DNA of 64,000 nucleotides from Thermosporothrix hazakensis (GCF_003253565.1 NZ_QKUF01000014.1:99706-163705); one strand, 5' to 3'. Counted from the first letter of the stretch, positions 42,984 to 51,215 are shown. Translations and numbers: made by a program. The notes: generated from the letters alone by a model not told the origin.

Positions 42984-43161
42984 GAAGGACTACTCCTTTC
43001 GCTTCATAACAGGAACGTTCCTGTTATCCTTCGCTTAGTATTTGAAGCTTTCGCTTGATGCCCCGCTGCATCGAACCTGTACGAGGTTGACGGGAGTCAA
43101 CGTGGCTTCTTACCGCCTGTCGCTACAGGGTTGTTTAGCTCTACCTTAGCGAGCTAGCGAT
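42984..43161 (-). promoter_or_regulatory. Structured 5' leader of msmK, candidate cis-acting RNA
   Basis: Read on the minus strand, successive inverted repeats are: TAGCTC/GAGCTA (43156-43136), CCTGT/ACAGG with a 4-nt loop (43129-43116), GTTGAC/GTCAAC with a 4-nt loop (43101-43086), GATGC/GCATC (43072-43057), AAGC-GAAA-GCTT (43056-43045), and a perfect 22-bp palindrome with half-site ATAACAGGAAC (43027-43006). Finally AAGGA-GTAG-TCCTT (42998-42985) places the ribosome binding site in a stem just before the ATG. An AAGCGAAAG-like word recurs three times near the 3' end. The palindrome alone could also be a LacI-type operator. Confidence 0.6.
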
Positions 43162-43167
43162 AAAATT

Positions 43168-43176
43168 AGTATAACA
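43168..43176 (-). promoter_or_regulatory. Extended -10 promoter of msmK
   Basis: On the minus strand TGTTATACT (43176-43168) is an extended -10 element. No good -35 is seen. The predicted transcript start near 43161 gives a leader of about 178 nt. Confidence 0.55.
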
Positions 43177-43284
43177 TATACTCTCTGAAAAAAGGAAGAG
43201 CCGTTGTCGCCTCCCTGAATATTGCCGGTTTGTTCCTGTTTTGGCTGTGGTAAAAAAAGAGGGGGTATTTGTTTAGCTCTATCC

Positions 43285-43318
43285 TGAAAAAGAGGGCTAC
43301 AGGCTCTGCTGTGCCCTC
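43285..43318 (-). terminator. Intrinsic terminator of the luciferase-like oxidoreductase gene
   Basis: On the minus strand GAGGGC (43318-43313) pairs with GCCCTC (43297-43292), with an inner ACAG/CTGT stem, then TTTTT. It begins ten bases after the stop codon. Confidence 0.88.
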
Positions 43319-43327
43319 GGGAAACAA

Positions 43328-44278
43328 TCAGGCCTGCATGCATTCTCGGGCGAAGAGATCCAGCACATCAGGATTGGTTGCGGAATCCACAAAGCGGATA
43401 ATCAACTCCTGAATACCAGCCGCTTCGTATTCTTGCAGGCGGGCACGGATCATCTCGGGTGTGCCGATGAGGGCTGCCTTGCGCATCGTATCAACCCGCT
43501 GTTGCTCTTCCGGCTTGAGTTTGGCAATCGCTGCCTCTTCCGTTTCGGCAATGGCGCAGTGGTCAACAATAGCGGTCTTCCAGATCTCGTTATAGTCGCG
43601 CCCGATGGCCTCACAGTGCTGGCGCAGGACATCAAGCTTATGGGTGATATTGGCGATATCGCCGCCCAGATTACATGCATCCGCATATTTGGCGACCAGG
43701 CGTAGCGTGACCTTTTCACCGCCGCCACCGATCAGCAAGGGAATATGGGGCTTCTGTACGCCCTTTGGCTGATTGATTGCACCCCGGATCTGATAGTACT
43801 TTCCTTCAAAGGTGGCCTCTTCCTGGGTCCACATCGCGAGGATGACCTGAACGGCTTCGCGCAGTCTACCGAGGCGCTCTTTGGTCTCAGGATAATCATA
43901 GCCATAGGCGCGGTATTCATGTTCATACCAGCCTGCGCCGATGCCGAAATACAGGCGTCCATGACTCAGCACATCAACGGTACTTGCCATTTTTGCCAGC
44001 AAGGCAGGATTGCGATAACTGTTGCAGGTAACGATCTGCCCGAGCTTTACTTTTTTTGTATCGCGGGCCAGCGCTGCAATGCTGGACCAGCACTCAAACG
44101 TAATTTCCTGTTCGGGACGGGGAACGGTGTGAAAGTGATCGTACAGCCAGATGGAGTTGAAGTTCAGGGCATCAGCGCGCTGAGCAACACGCGTCATTGC
44201 CTCGTATGCCTCAACGGGATCAGCAATATCGACCAGATCAAGCCTCCATCCCTGGGGAACGATAACACCGAATTTCAT
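43328..44278 (-). CDS. LLM-class F420-dependent oxidoreductase
   Basis: A 316-residue luciferase-like TIM barrel. It has FGVIVPQGW at the start, SIWLYDHFH, KVKLGQIVTCNSYRNPALLAKMASTVDVLSHGRLYFGIGAGWYEHEY in successive blocks, and HIPLLIGGGGEKVTLRLVAKYADACN, all typical of F420-dependent members. Start 44278 has AAGGAG 6 bp upstream; the longer frame to 44344 does not resemble the family. Its substrate is unknown. It is only distantly similar to the oxidoreductase at 29971-31020. Confidence 0.9.
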   Translation of the reverse strand: MKFGVIVPQGWRLDLVDIADPVEAYEAMTRVAQRADALNFNSIWLYDHFHTVPRPEQEITFECWSSIAALARDTKKVKLGQIVTCNSYRNPALLAKMASTVDVLSHGRLYFGIGAGWYEHEYRAYGYDYPETKERLGRLREAVQVILAMWTQEEATFEGKYYQIRGAINQPKGVQKPHIPLLIGGGGEKVTLRLVAKYADACNLGGDIANITHKLDVLRQHCEAIGRDYNEIWKTAIVDHCAIAETEEAAIAKLKPEEQQRVDTMRKAALIGTPEMIRARLQEYEAAGIQELIIRFVDSATNPDVLDLFARECMQA

Positions 44279-44968
44279 GACATGCTCCTTGAGTGTAGTG
44301 TGAGATAGAGTGTCCTGCACAAAGAGACTTTTGCGCGTGAACATATCCTTCTAATTACATTTGTAACATCATTTTGTTATCGATAGCAATGGATTTGAAA
44401 GGACATTTTAATAGGGCTGCTGGACGCCAGTCTATATGTAGTAGAGGAGGAAAATACCACTGTACAGCCCTTCTCGCGACTGCTGGTGAGCGACTGGGGA
44501 GGCCTTTCCCGGGAAGCGTGCTCTATGCGGGTCAGCGGAAAGAAGAGAGGCCGAGTGCAAAATGTTTGCAGATTACAGGACAAATGGAGAACACTGTGCA
44601 AAGAGTTTTCCCAGTGTATGTACCTGTTTTCTTATATAAACTGACACGGTTTGTATACTTTGACATCTAAATGTTGTATAGCATGAATAAGCTTATATAG
44701 CTATTCTACTGCTTTTCTGGTGCTGTGTCAGGAACAATCCGGCCTATAAAAAAAGTATAAAAAATCATGGTAGTACAGGAAAAAAGTCACAGGATAACTG
44801 GACAGGAACAGAACTCCTCATGCATACTATTACAGTGTATTTGGTATCAAAATACAGCTTGTTCTTACAAAGGAAATACATTGTAAGGCACTTGTCAAAA
44901 CAGGTGCTGACATGCGAGGGAAAAAGGAGAGCTCGCATGGTATGGTAGGAAGAAAGGAAGAGAAGATT
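44279..44968. other. Long AT-rich spacer
   Basis: Nearly 700 bp with no gene I can support. The part from 44600 to 44900 is AT-rich. A TTGACA at 44660-44665 has no matching -10 at standard distance. ACACTG/CAGTGT near 44590-44615 is a short inverted repeat. An unrecognised small RNA is possible but unsupported. Confidence 0.4.
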
Positions 44969-45199
44969 ATGTTAGAAGCGCAAAAGCAGCGCAGTGAAGT
45001 TGCTCGTTTGTTATCGCAAATCAGCGCGGAGTATGAGGCGGCACAACGTGGCTTGTCTGGTCTCTCCTATGGCACATCACAGCATGAGTTCATCACAACG
45101 CGCATGGAGAATATGGGGCAGCTCCATAGTCAGTTGCAGGCGCTTGTTGGTGATGCGGCGATTGCCATGATTGCGGATCGGCTGGCGAATTGTCATTGA
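44969..45199 (+). CDS. Small helical protein of unknown function
   Basis: A 76-residue protein, mostly helical: EVARLLSQISAEYEAAQRGLSGL, then FITTRMENMGQLHSQLQALVG and IAMIADRLANCH. It has no signal peptide or known motif. The frame extends upstream to 44912, but that part is the translation of the purine-rich ribosome binding site region (GRKEEKI), so ATG 44969 after AAGGA is preferred; ATG 44942 is possible. It stands alone. Confidence 0.6.
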   Translation: MLEAQKQRSEVARLLSQISAEYEAAQRGLSGLSYGTSQHEFITTRMENMGQLHSQLQALVGDAAIAMIADRLANCH

Positions 45200-45339
45200 G
45201 ACGAGAAGGCGCAATGGAGGGAACGGGTGAGGTTCTGCGACATTGCGTACCGGTGATGAGGGGTGGAGGAGGAATTATGCTGGCTGCTTGCCTGCATGAT
45301 CCTATTCCGCTCACCTTTTTTTCTTGTTGGGTGGCGCAT

Positions 45340-45386
45340 AAAAAAAGCTCTTATGCCACCGAGCCGGGGTCTCAGTGACATAAGAG
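45340..45386 (-). terminator. Intrinsic terminator of the methyltransferase gene
   Basis: On the minus strand CTCTTATG (45386-45379) pairs with CATAAGAG (45355-45348), with an inner CACTGAG/CTCGGTG stem, followed by CTTTTTTT. Confidence 0.9.
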
Positions 45387-45429
45387 GAAGCTACCTGAAA
45401 GACTGACTATATGTCTGGATGCCTGGTTG

Positions 45430-46332
45430 TCATTGACTGATAGTCGCTATCTGGACCTCTTGCAGAACGTTGTCTGATGGTTGATGCCATTCCCCGGTGA
45501 CAACGAACTCGGTCTCTTCGCAGACAAAGTCTTCTCGTTGCAGGACTGAAGCCTCGGAGAAGAAACAATTCCACCACTGCTGAACATCATCGGTTGAGAG
45601 ATGAGGCGCACCTTCACAAATGAACCAGTCGGCAATTCCCTGGATATAGTGTATATAGGATTGTGGGAGCGGGTATTTGCGCGTGATCGTATAGGTGCGC
45701 TCCTGAATATTGGTATAGCCGGCAGCATGCAGGTAGCTTGCCAGCTTGGAGCCGACCCAGCTATCTTCAAAGGCGTAGCCCAGATGCACACGTTCCTGTT
45801 CCCAGCGTTCGCGAGCCTGAAAGACGCGGGCCTGAAGGGCAGTATCAATATTATGGAAACGTAAGGTGCCAAAATCGATATCTTTGATAACGAGACGCCC
45901 TCCATCTTTTAAATAGGGTCCCATAGCTGCAAATACAGAGACGGGCTCGGGCAGATATTGAGAAACATTTGCGCTGAAAATGATATCGGCCACCCCATAA
46001 TCAAGCGGTAAGCGATCAAGAGATGCTTTCTTGTATTGCACAAAGGAGTTATACCAGGAGAAATTGCTGCGCTGTCGAGCAAGAACCAGCGATTCAGTGG
46101 AAATGTCTATGCCGAGAATATGCCCTTCCGCACCAACTACCTCCGCCAGAAGTGGAGTCCAGAGGCCAGGTCCGCAGCCTGCATCCACCAGGAAACTACC
46201 CTTTTTGATCTGAAGATCCCGAATCATTTGTTGACGTTCAGATGCTTTGCTGGCATGGTGCGTTTCCAGCCATTGGGTTGCATTTAGCGGTAGACCGTAC
46301 TCGTTTGCATGTATGGTCCGATTCACTGCCAT
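45430..46332 (-). CDS. Class I SAM-dependent methyltransferase
   Basis: A 300-residue Rossmann-type methyltransferase. Motif I is FLVDAGCGPGLWTPLLAEVVG (about 48-68), the acidic residue binding SAM ribose is in LGIDISTESLVLAR, and motif IV lies in ADIIFSANVSQYLPEP. The C-terminal 130 residues form a cap rich in aromatic residues that should bind the acceptor. The acceptor (small molecule or lipid) cannot be told. It is transcribed alone. The 260 bp upstream, before the tnpB remnant, hold nothing notable. Confidence 0.88.
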   Translation of the reverse strand: MAVNRTIHANEYGLPLNATQWLETHHASKASERQQMIRDLQIKKGSFLVDAGCGPGLWTPLLAEVVGAEGHILGIDISTESLVLARQRSNFSWYNSFVQYKKASLDRLPLDYGVADIIFSANVSQYLPEPVSVFAAMGPYLKDGGRLVIKDIDFGTLRFHNIDTALQARVFQARERWEQERVHLGYAFEDSWVGSKLASYLHAAGYTNIQERTYTITRKYPLPQSYIHYIQGIADWFICEGAPHLSTDDVQQWWNCFFSEASVLQREDFVCEETEFVVTGEWHQPSDNVLQEVQIATISQ

Positions 46333-46593
46333 AACTTCTACCTTAACCTTCCATCCACTAGTTCGTTTGCCTATTCGTTTGTCTCATCTCAGCAGCCAGA
46401 CAAGGACTGCTGCACCCCCCATCCCCAACGGTAGAGATAGGAGAACGGGCCTCGTTCCTCTTTCATGAAAGGTTCTCTTGGTATTGTGCTTTCCATGAAA
46501 GCGAATGAAGCTGCCTCTAAGATCTCCTGTTCCATTCCCGGGCCAGGTTCATTGTTCTATACAGGAATACATGCATTACAGTATCGAGAACTA

Positions 46594-47123
46594 CTAGCAA
46601 ATGCTAGCTGACTCGTTGATGCCCCTCAACAGGAAGAGGCATGGGGTGAACTGCGCACCCTCTCCCCCTGGCAGAAACGCCGCAGGGGCTCCTTTTCGGA
46701 TCATGTTGTAACTGCCATTGACATTAGCATTGATGAGCGTGCCGAACTGTGACCGGAACAACCCACGTTTGATCCGTTTGCCACAATACGCCCCTTCTGT
46801 TTGTCCTTGTACTTCGGCAACTTCGGATGTCCTGGAAAGTTCTCAGGATGTTCCTGATATGCTTTACAGGCAGCGAAGTAGGACTTCCAAATCTTGTCCA
46901 AGAGTCGGAGTACAGCGTTGCTCACCTTACGTGGCAAGGCTTCGTGATGTTTGATGCGATGAAAGACTTCTGCATAGCCCAGGTATAGACCCTCATGAAG
47001 AAAGGACTGGAGTGCAAGGTAGTTCGCGGCATTGTAGAGGTTCTTCGAAGCAAAGGCCGCACAGTCTATAGCTGCATAGCGCGGATCACTCGTTCTAATG
47101 ACATGCCGCTCAATCAGTTGCAT
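46594..47123 (-). pseudogene. tnpB: Decayed IS200/IS605-type tnpB with a large internal deletion
   Basis: The first 110 or so codons (47123 down to about 46790) encode a typical TnpB N-terminus (IDCAAFASKNLYNAANYLALQSF, then KLPKYKDKQKGR). The next bases encode, in a different frame, a typical TnpB C-terminus: GKRIKRGLFRSQFGTLINANVNGSYNMIRKG in successive blocks, ending in TAG at 46594-46596. About 230 codons with the RuvC core and zinc ribbon are missing. The last acidic RuvC position, usually INADVNG, reads INANVNG. No tnpA is present. The out-of-frame fusion yields a 140-residue ORF that cannot act as a nuclease. Confidence 0.85.
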
Positions 47124-47602
47124 CTACCGTTCCTCCTGCTTCAATTGCTCCATTAAGGCTTTCGTCTTGCGCTTTGCCCGGCTCTATCCATAGAGCCGAG
47201 CAGTGAACGACCTGCTGTTTCTGGTAATAATATTACATGTAGATTTACGGAAAAGCAATACATGTATGACATTGTAGTACTTTCGTATAAACATTGTTGA
47301 AGAAGAGAAAATTGAAAGGAGGAGTAAGGATATTCATTGTAATAAAAAAGAATGAGAGAGGAAGGGATATATGATAAAATGTGACAGGGGAAATGAAGAG
47401 AAAAGTTAGAACCGTTTTCACAGAGGAACAAACAAATATGCTGATCTCACATGCTGGTATGTGGTCTCTTTTAGGGACAGTACGGTACATTTTTTGTGTA
47501 TCTTTTCATAAAAGGGGCTACAAGTTTCATATTATATGGTATAATTTAAAGGCCAAAGTTTTGTAGTGGGTACTGTATTTTTTTGTTAAAGGACGGATTA
47601 CG
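47124..47602. other. Spacer holding the left end of the tnpB element and a promoter
   Basis: CGGCTCTA (47179-47186) and TAGAGCCG (47191-47198) form a perfect 8-bp hairpin with a 4-nt loop upstream of tnpB, as expected for an IS605-type end. The rest is AT-rich without a gene and ends in the promoter of the HTH-GAF gene. Confidence 0.55.
47517..47545 (+). promoter_or_regulatory. Extended -10 promoter of the HTH-GAF gene
   Basis: GCTACA (47517-47522), a 17-bp spacer and TATAAT (47540-47545) with the extended TGG directly before it. The leader would be about 50 nt, with AAAGGA 9-10 bp before the ATG. Confidence 0.65.
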
Positions 47603-48736
47603 ATGCAAGGACGTACTGAAGACGATTTGCCCGTAAAGAAACGTCGTCGCTCAACACGCCGTAATATGATCGGTGGAAACAAAGGTCAGGACCGCACCCG
47701 AGAGAGACGTGTACCTGCTACAGATGAGAAGCAGCCAGGGGAACGGAAGAGGCGCGGGAGCAAGGCTGCCTCTGCTGAAGCAAAGGGACAATCGGTGTTT
47801 TGCACTACCTTGCGTTCACTATTGCGGCGTGACAGAGCTCAGGTGACCCGGGTATCCCGGGCGCTTGAAGTGGCTGAAAACACGGTCTATCGCTGGATGA
47901 GCGGTGCTTCTCGGCCCCGGCCCGTCCATCTCAAGGAGTTGCCGGACGTCCTGCCGGAACATCGGCAGACGCTAATTCAGGCCATTAACGAGACGTTTCC
48001 TGGAACGATCAGCGAGGCGACTGAGGACGTTCCCGAACTACCGGGCGATGTCTACAGGCGGATACATTATCTGGCTGCGACCATTCAGGATGCAGACCAG
48101 TGCTTTTTTACGATTGCTCGTGAACTCTTTGAGCAGGTGCTGCAACTGTTGGGTAAGCCGCAACAGGGCATGGCGCTCACCTATGCCAGGTTGATGCCGC
48201 CGCGCCCTGATGCAAAGGTCCATTCTCTCTATGAGATCTTTGTGCGTGGAACGTATCCCTGGGAAAATGAGGCCGAGGGAAAGGTGTTTCTCGGGCGGAC
48301 CACCCTTGCGGGAAACGCCGCACTGACGCTTCGTACACAGACATGGGATAGCAGTCAGGAACAGCGGCAACCAGTTGAGGTTGATGAGCATGAAAAAAGT
48401 GCTTGCGCCGCACCGGTGATGTGGCGTGGTAAAATTGCTGGCGTGATTATTGTTTCAAGCAACCGGACGGGAATGTTTAACAACCCGAAGATGCGTCTTC
48501 TCGTAGAAGAAATAGCGCGTCTTCTGGCCATTGGGCTAAGCGAGCATGATTTCTATGCGCCTGAACAGATCCAACTGCGCCCGATGCCGCCATTGCGGGT
48601 GCAGCGTGAAAAAGTGGCCGCCTTATATGTAGAGCGTGCTCTGGCATATGCACGCAATTTTAAAGTGTCGGGGAAAGATGCCGAGAGACGTGTGCAGGAG
48701 GAACTGGAAAAAGAATTTGAGTTAATGGTCCAATAG
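47603..48736 (+). CDS. Predicted regulator with HTH and GAF-like domains
   Basis: A 377-residue protein. Residues 1-60 are a very basic, disordered start (KKRRRSTRR). An XRE-like HTH follows at about 66-115 (VSRALEVAENTVYRWMSGASRP). The region 150-315 looks like a GAF domain (AATIQDADQCFFTIARELFEQVLQLL, then SACAAPVMWRGKIAGVIIVSSNRTG and LLVEEIARLLAIGL). A charged helix closes the protein. I infer a one-component sensor-regulator; the ligand is unknown. It precedes a membrane protein gene by 80 bp on the same strand. Confidence 0.75.
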   Translation: MQGRTEDDLPVKKRRRSTRRNMIGGNKGQDRTRERRVPATDEKQPGERKRRGSKAASAEAKGQSVFCTTLRSLLRRDRAQVTRVSRALEVAENTVYRWMSGASRPRPVHLKELPDVLPEHRQTLIQAINETFPGTISEATEDVPELPGDVYRRIHYLAATIQDADQCFFTIARELFEQVLQLLGKPQQGMALTYARLMPPRPDAKVHSLYEIFVRGTYPWENEAEGKVFLGRTTLAGNAALTLRTQTWDSSQEQRQPVEVDEHEKSACAAPVMWRGKIAGVIIVSSNRTGMFNNPKMRLLVEEIARLLAIGLSEHDFYAPEQIQLRPMPPLRVQREKVAALYVERALAYARNFKVSGKDAERRVQEELEKEFELMVQ

Positions 48737-48816
48737 TGATAGAGTGAGTTATGAACCGGTCTCGGTTTGTATCCTATTTTGAGAAGTATATCAGGAGCAG
48801 TAATCAGTAATTTATT

Positions 48817-49575
48817 ATGCAAACTCCTCATCATTCATCAGAAGAAGAGCCCACTTCGGGTTCTCAACCATTTTTTGAATATTCTCGGGAAGAACTGGAG
48901 CCGCCTGCTGAGGACGTGAAAGCGGAGGAACAACAACCCGCTCCCGCTGAACAGAAGCCGAGCGAGGGCGAGAAAGGGACATTTGTCTATCCTCCGCCAC
49001 CGGATTTCTACCAGAATATGCCCGAGCGAAAAGAAGCTCCTCCCGAGCCGGCCGCTCGCCCGGCTGAGCCCATGCCCGAAATACAGTCCTATCACGTGAC
49101 TCCTGCGCCGCCACCTGTTATGGCTGCACCACGGGGACGGAAGCGCCCTCACACGTGGACCTGGATCTCCTTGGGGGCCTTTGTTGTCTTGATCGTGCTG
49201 AGCTGTTCACTCTGCTCGATCCTGACGCCGACGATGTCTTCTGCTTTTTCCAAGTCGGTCGCCAGCACGATCGTGAACCAGTATTATATGGCGATTCAGA
49301 ACAAGGAGTATGAGAAGGCCTATAGCCTCCTCAGCCTTCGAGATGGCGGTAGCCTGACAAAAGAGCAATTTGAGACGATGGCGAAGGAGCGCGATCAGCA
49401 GTATGGAGAGGTGCGCTCGTTCTCGCCGAAGCCGGGACAGGCAACCGGTGATACCAACCTGATGGAGATTCCCATCCTCTATGAGGTTACGAGGGACAGG
49501 CAGACCTACACGGTCAAGCTGGACGTGCGGAATGTCAATGGTGAATATAAGATCGTCGGGTTTGATGTGATCTGA
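48817..49575 (+). CDS. Single-span membrane protein with extracellular DUF4878-like domain
   Basis: A 252-residue protein. Residues 1-110 are disordered, acidic and Pro-rich. One membrane span lies at about 115-137 (WISLGAFVVLIVLSCSLCSIL). The outside part (150-252) has a helix then a beta-sheet (VNQYYMAIQNKEYEKAYSLLS, then TYTVKLDVRNVNGEYKIVGF), like the NTF2-like DUF4878 group. The function is unknown. The ribosome binding site is weak. It shares direction with the HTH-GAF gene and ends in a strong terminator. Confidence 0.72.
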   Translation: MQTPHHSSEEEPTSGSQPFFEYSREELEPPAEDVKAEEQQPAPAEQKPSEGEKGTFVYPPPPDFYQNMPERKEAPPEPAARPAEPMPEIQSYHVTPAPPPVMAAPRGRKRPHTWTWISLGAFVVLIVLSCSLCSILTPTMSSAFSKSVASTIVNQYYMAIQNKEYEKAYSLLSLRDGGSLTKEQFETMAKERDQQYGEVRSFSPKPGQATGDTNLMEIPILYEVTRDRQTYTVKLDVRNVNGEYKIVGFDVI

Positions 49576-49591
49576 GGCCAGAACAAAAGAT

Positions 49592-49625
49592 AAGCGGCGT
49601 ATAAATAGGGGATACGCCGCTTTTT
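49592..49625 (+). terminator. Intrinsic terminator after the membrane protein gene
   Basis: AAGCGGCGTAT (49592-49602) pairs perfectly with ATACGCCGCTT (49612-49622), with the T-run continuing to 49625. Confidence 0.93.
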
Positions 49626-49703
49626 GTATGCAAATGAAAGATGGTTATTGGTTGCTCGGAATCAGATAAAGGAAAAGGGATGAAAAGAAAAGGAGTTTCC
49701 TTG

Positions 49704-49916
49704 TTACTGGTTCTGAGCCATTCCCGTTGAGGAAGTCTCGCGGCCAACGCACGCGCGTAGATCCTCACGATAGAAGCGCCATGTGCTGCCAACCTTGTGA
49801 CCGGTAAGCTGGCCGGACCACATCAGGCGATAGAGCGTGGAGCGGCTCACACGCAGGTAGTCCATTGCCTCTTTGAAGGTCAGAAGGGTATCGTCCTGGA
49901 TCATCTGAACAACCAT
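49704..49916 (-). CDS. Excisionase/MerR-type helix-turn-helix protein
   Basis: A 70-residue DNA-binding protein of the excisionase-family HTH group: LLTFKEAMDYLRVSRSTLYRLMWSGQLTGHKVGSTWRFYREDL, read here as helix, recognition helix, wing and final helix, covers nearly all of it. AAGGAG lies 8 bp before its ATG. No integrase or phage genes are close, so it is likely a small host regulator. An ATGAGA/TCTCAT inverted repeat near 49987-50010 lies just upstream and could be its operator. Confidence 0.82.
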   Translation of the reverse strand: MVVQMIQDDTLLTFKEAMDYLRVSRSTLYRLMWSGQLTGHKVGSTWRFYREDLRACVGRETSSTGMAQNQ

Positions 49917-50130
49917 CTGTAGATCTCCTTAATATCTTAGATAAGTACACTTGACACTAGCAATGTAAAATGAAAAGACGACACTATGAGATACATAAAT
50001 TTGTCTCATTGCATATTATAGTAACCAATGGTGACTCTGGTCCCAGTTAAGGAACAGTTGCGATCTGGTTAATTTTTGTGTTCATGTGATTAAATATTCA
50101 TCACCACGGATTTTAGTAACCTGAATGCGG

Positions 50131-51060
50131 TTACCACGGCGTTTCCAGCAACTCATCAAGCTCCTCCAGTGCACAGGCAACAGGGAAGATCAGCATGCCA
50201 GTGAGTTGTTGTAGATAGCGAACAGCTTCTTGATCGGTCGGATGTAGCATCGCCACGGTCAGATGTCGCTGTTCTTTTCCGACAGGAGCGCAGTGAAGTT
50301 GCCGGGCGACAGAATACGGAATATACCGTGTAAGGTGATCCGAAAGCCGTTTCGGCAGCTTGAGAAACGGAATTCCCGGATACACGCTTTCCGGTTTTCG
50401 GGGCTGCTGTGGCAGCAGTGCCGACCGAAAAGTAACCTGGCGCGTCACTTTCCCGCACTGATAGAGCAGGCGTTCCAGTGATTTGCCATCTTCTGGAAAG
50501 GAGCAACTACCCAGTACGATGTGCGTTTCATGTGCCAGTGGCGGAATGAAGGTTTCGGGTTGGAGCAGTTGAATGCTCTGCACAAAACGCTCAAGAATGC
50601 GACTGGCGTCCTGTTTGTTCGCTCCTCGTAGCAGGTAGATGGATCCCGTTTCATTGTCGGTCAGGGGCCTATCTGTGGCCCGTATCCCTCGCTGTACTGC
50701 CGCAAGAAGCTGCTTGAGCTGTCCGTGCGCCAGGTGCGAGGGCTGCGCATCGGTAATGAGCTGATGAGCGTGAAGCAGAAAGATACTGAAGCATTCTTCT
50801 GACTTCAGCAACTCGGTCAGATGCTGTCGTAATTGTGCCAGCAAAGGGGAGGCGACTGGAACCCAGCGCGCCGCTTTGCCGCTCTGAAGCCGGGGAGAAG
50901 CGGCAGTACAGGAACAGAGACCGGACCGAGAAGGGAGAAATTCCGTTCCTCGGGGACCATGTGGCGTTGACTGCTTGATCTGTCCCTGGATGGTCGCTCT
51001 GGCCGATGAGAGCTGTTGCGTTGAGAGACGCGTTCTCTTGTTCTTAATGTCCATAGCCAT
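50131..51060 (-). CDS. Degenerate GGDEF domain fused to an MshEN (GspE N-terminal) domain
   Basis: A 309-residue protein. Residues 1-70 are a basic, low-complexity start. The region 70-215 follows the secondary structure of a GGDEF diguanylate cyclase (LLAQLRQHLTELL at the front, RILERFVQSIQLL and LGSCSFPEDGKSLERLLYQCG later), but the GGDEF loop reads DNETG, so it cannot make c-di-GMP. Residues 230-305 look like the N-terminal domain of type II/IV secretion ATPases (IPFLKLPKRLSDHLTRYIPYSVARQLHCAPV, then LTVAMLHPTDQEAVRYLQQLTG). Some MshEN domains bind c-di-GMP. I infer a non-catalytic sensor or effector. Two exact copies of TCCGGTTAAGA lie upstream. Confidence 0.65.
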   Translation of the reverse strand: MAMDIKNKRTRLSTQQLSSARATIQGQIKQSTPHGPRGTEFLPSRSGLCSCTAASPRLQSGKAARWVPVASPLLAQLRQHLTELLKSEECFSIFLLHAHQLITDAQPSHLAHGQLKQLLAAVQRGIRATDRPLTDNETGSIYLLRGANKQDASRILERFVQSIQLLQPETFIPPLAHETHIVLGSCSFPEDGKSLERLLYQCGKVTRQVTFRSALLPQQPRKPESVYPGIPFLKLPKRLSDHLTRYIPYSVARQLHCAPVGKEQRHLTVAMLHPTDQEAVRYLQQLTGMLIFPVACALEELDELLETPW

Positions 51061-51160
51061 ATCTATAACTGCTTTTCCCCATTTGCTTCATTCGCTGCTT
51101 CTGCTGTGCAACTCCTTGTTTGATAGTGTACCTGTTTGGAGCAGGGCAGTCGGGCATGTG

Positions 51161-51203
51161 TCTGGTTGTGTTCCGGTTAAGATTCTCCTCTCTCCGGTTA
51201 AGA
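51161..51203. promoter_or_regulatory. Direct repeats between the response regulator and the GGDEF-like gene
   Basis: TCCGGTTAAGA occurs exactly at 51172-51182 and 51193-51203 (21 bp apart). A weaker copy, TCTGGTTGTGT, lies at 51161, one 11-bp step before the first. On the minus strand they stand upstream of a TACACT (51130-51125) that lacks a good -35, as at an activated promoter of the gene at 50131-51060. Confidence 0.6.
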
Positions 51204-51215
51204 AGCCTGAAAGCA

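Noticed and set aside
43040..43110. A tRNA-like string (GGTTCGAT) in the msmK leader
   Set aside because: No acceptor stem, D-arm or correct T-stem can be formed around it. It reads better as part of the series of small hairpins.
44374..44670. A 98-codon ORF in the long spacer before the small helical protein gene
   Set aside because: There is no ribosome binding site, the residue pattern is not protein-like, and a comparable ORF exists on the opposite strand.
49704..49916. The excisionase-type HTH gene as a sign of a prophage or integrative element
   Set aside because: No integrase, attachment-site repeats or phage genes were seen around it, and such small HTH proteins are common host regulators.
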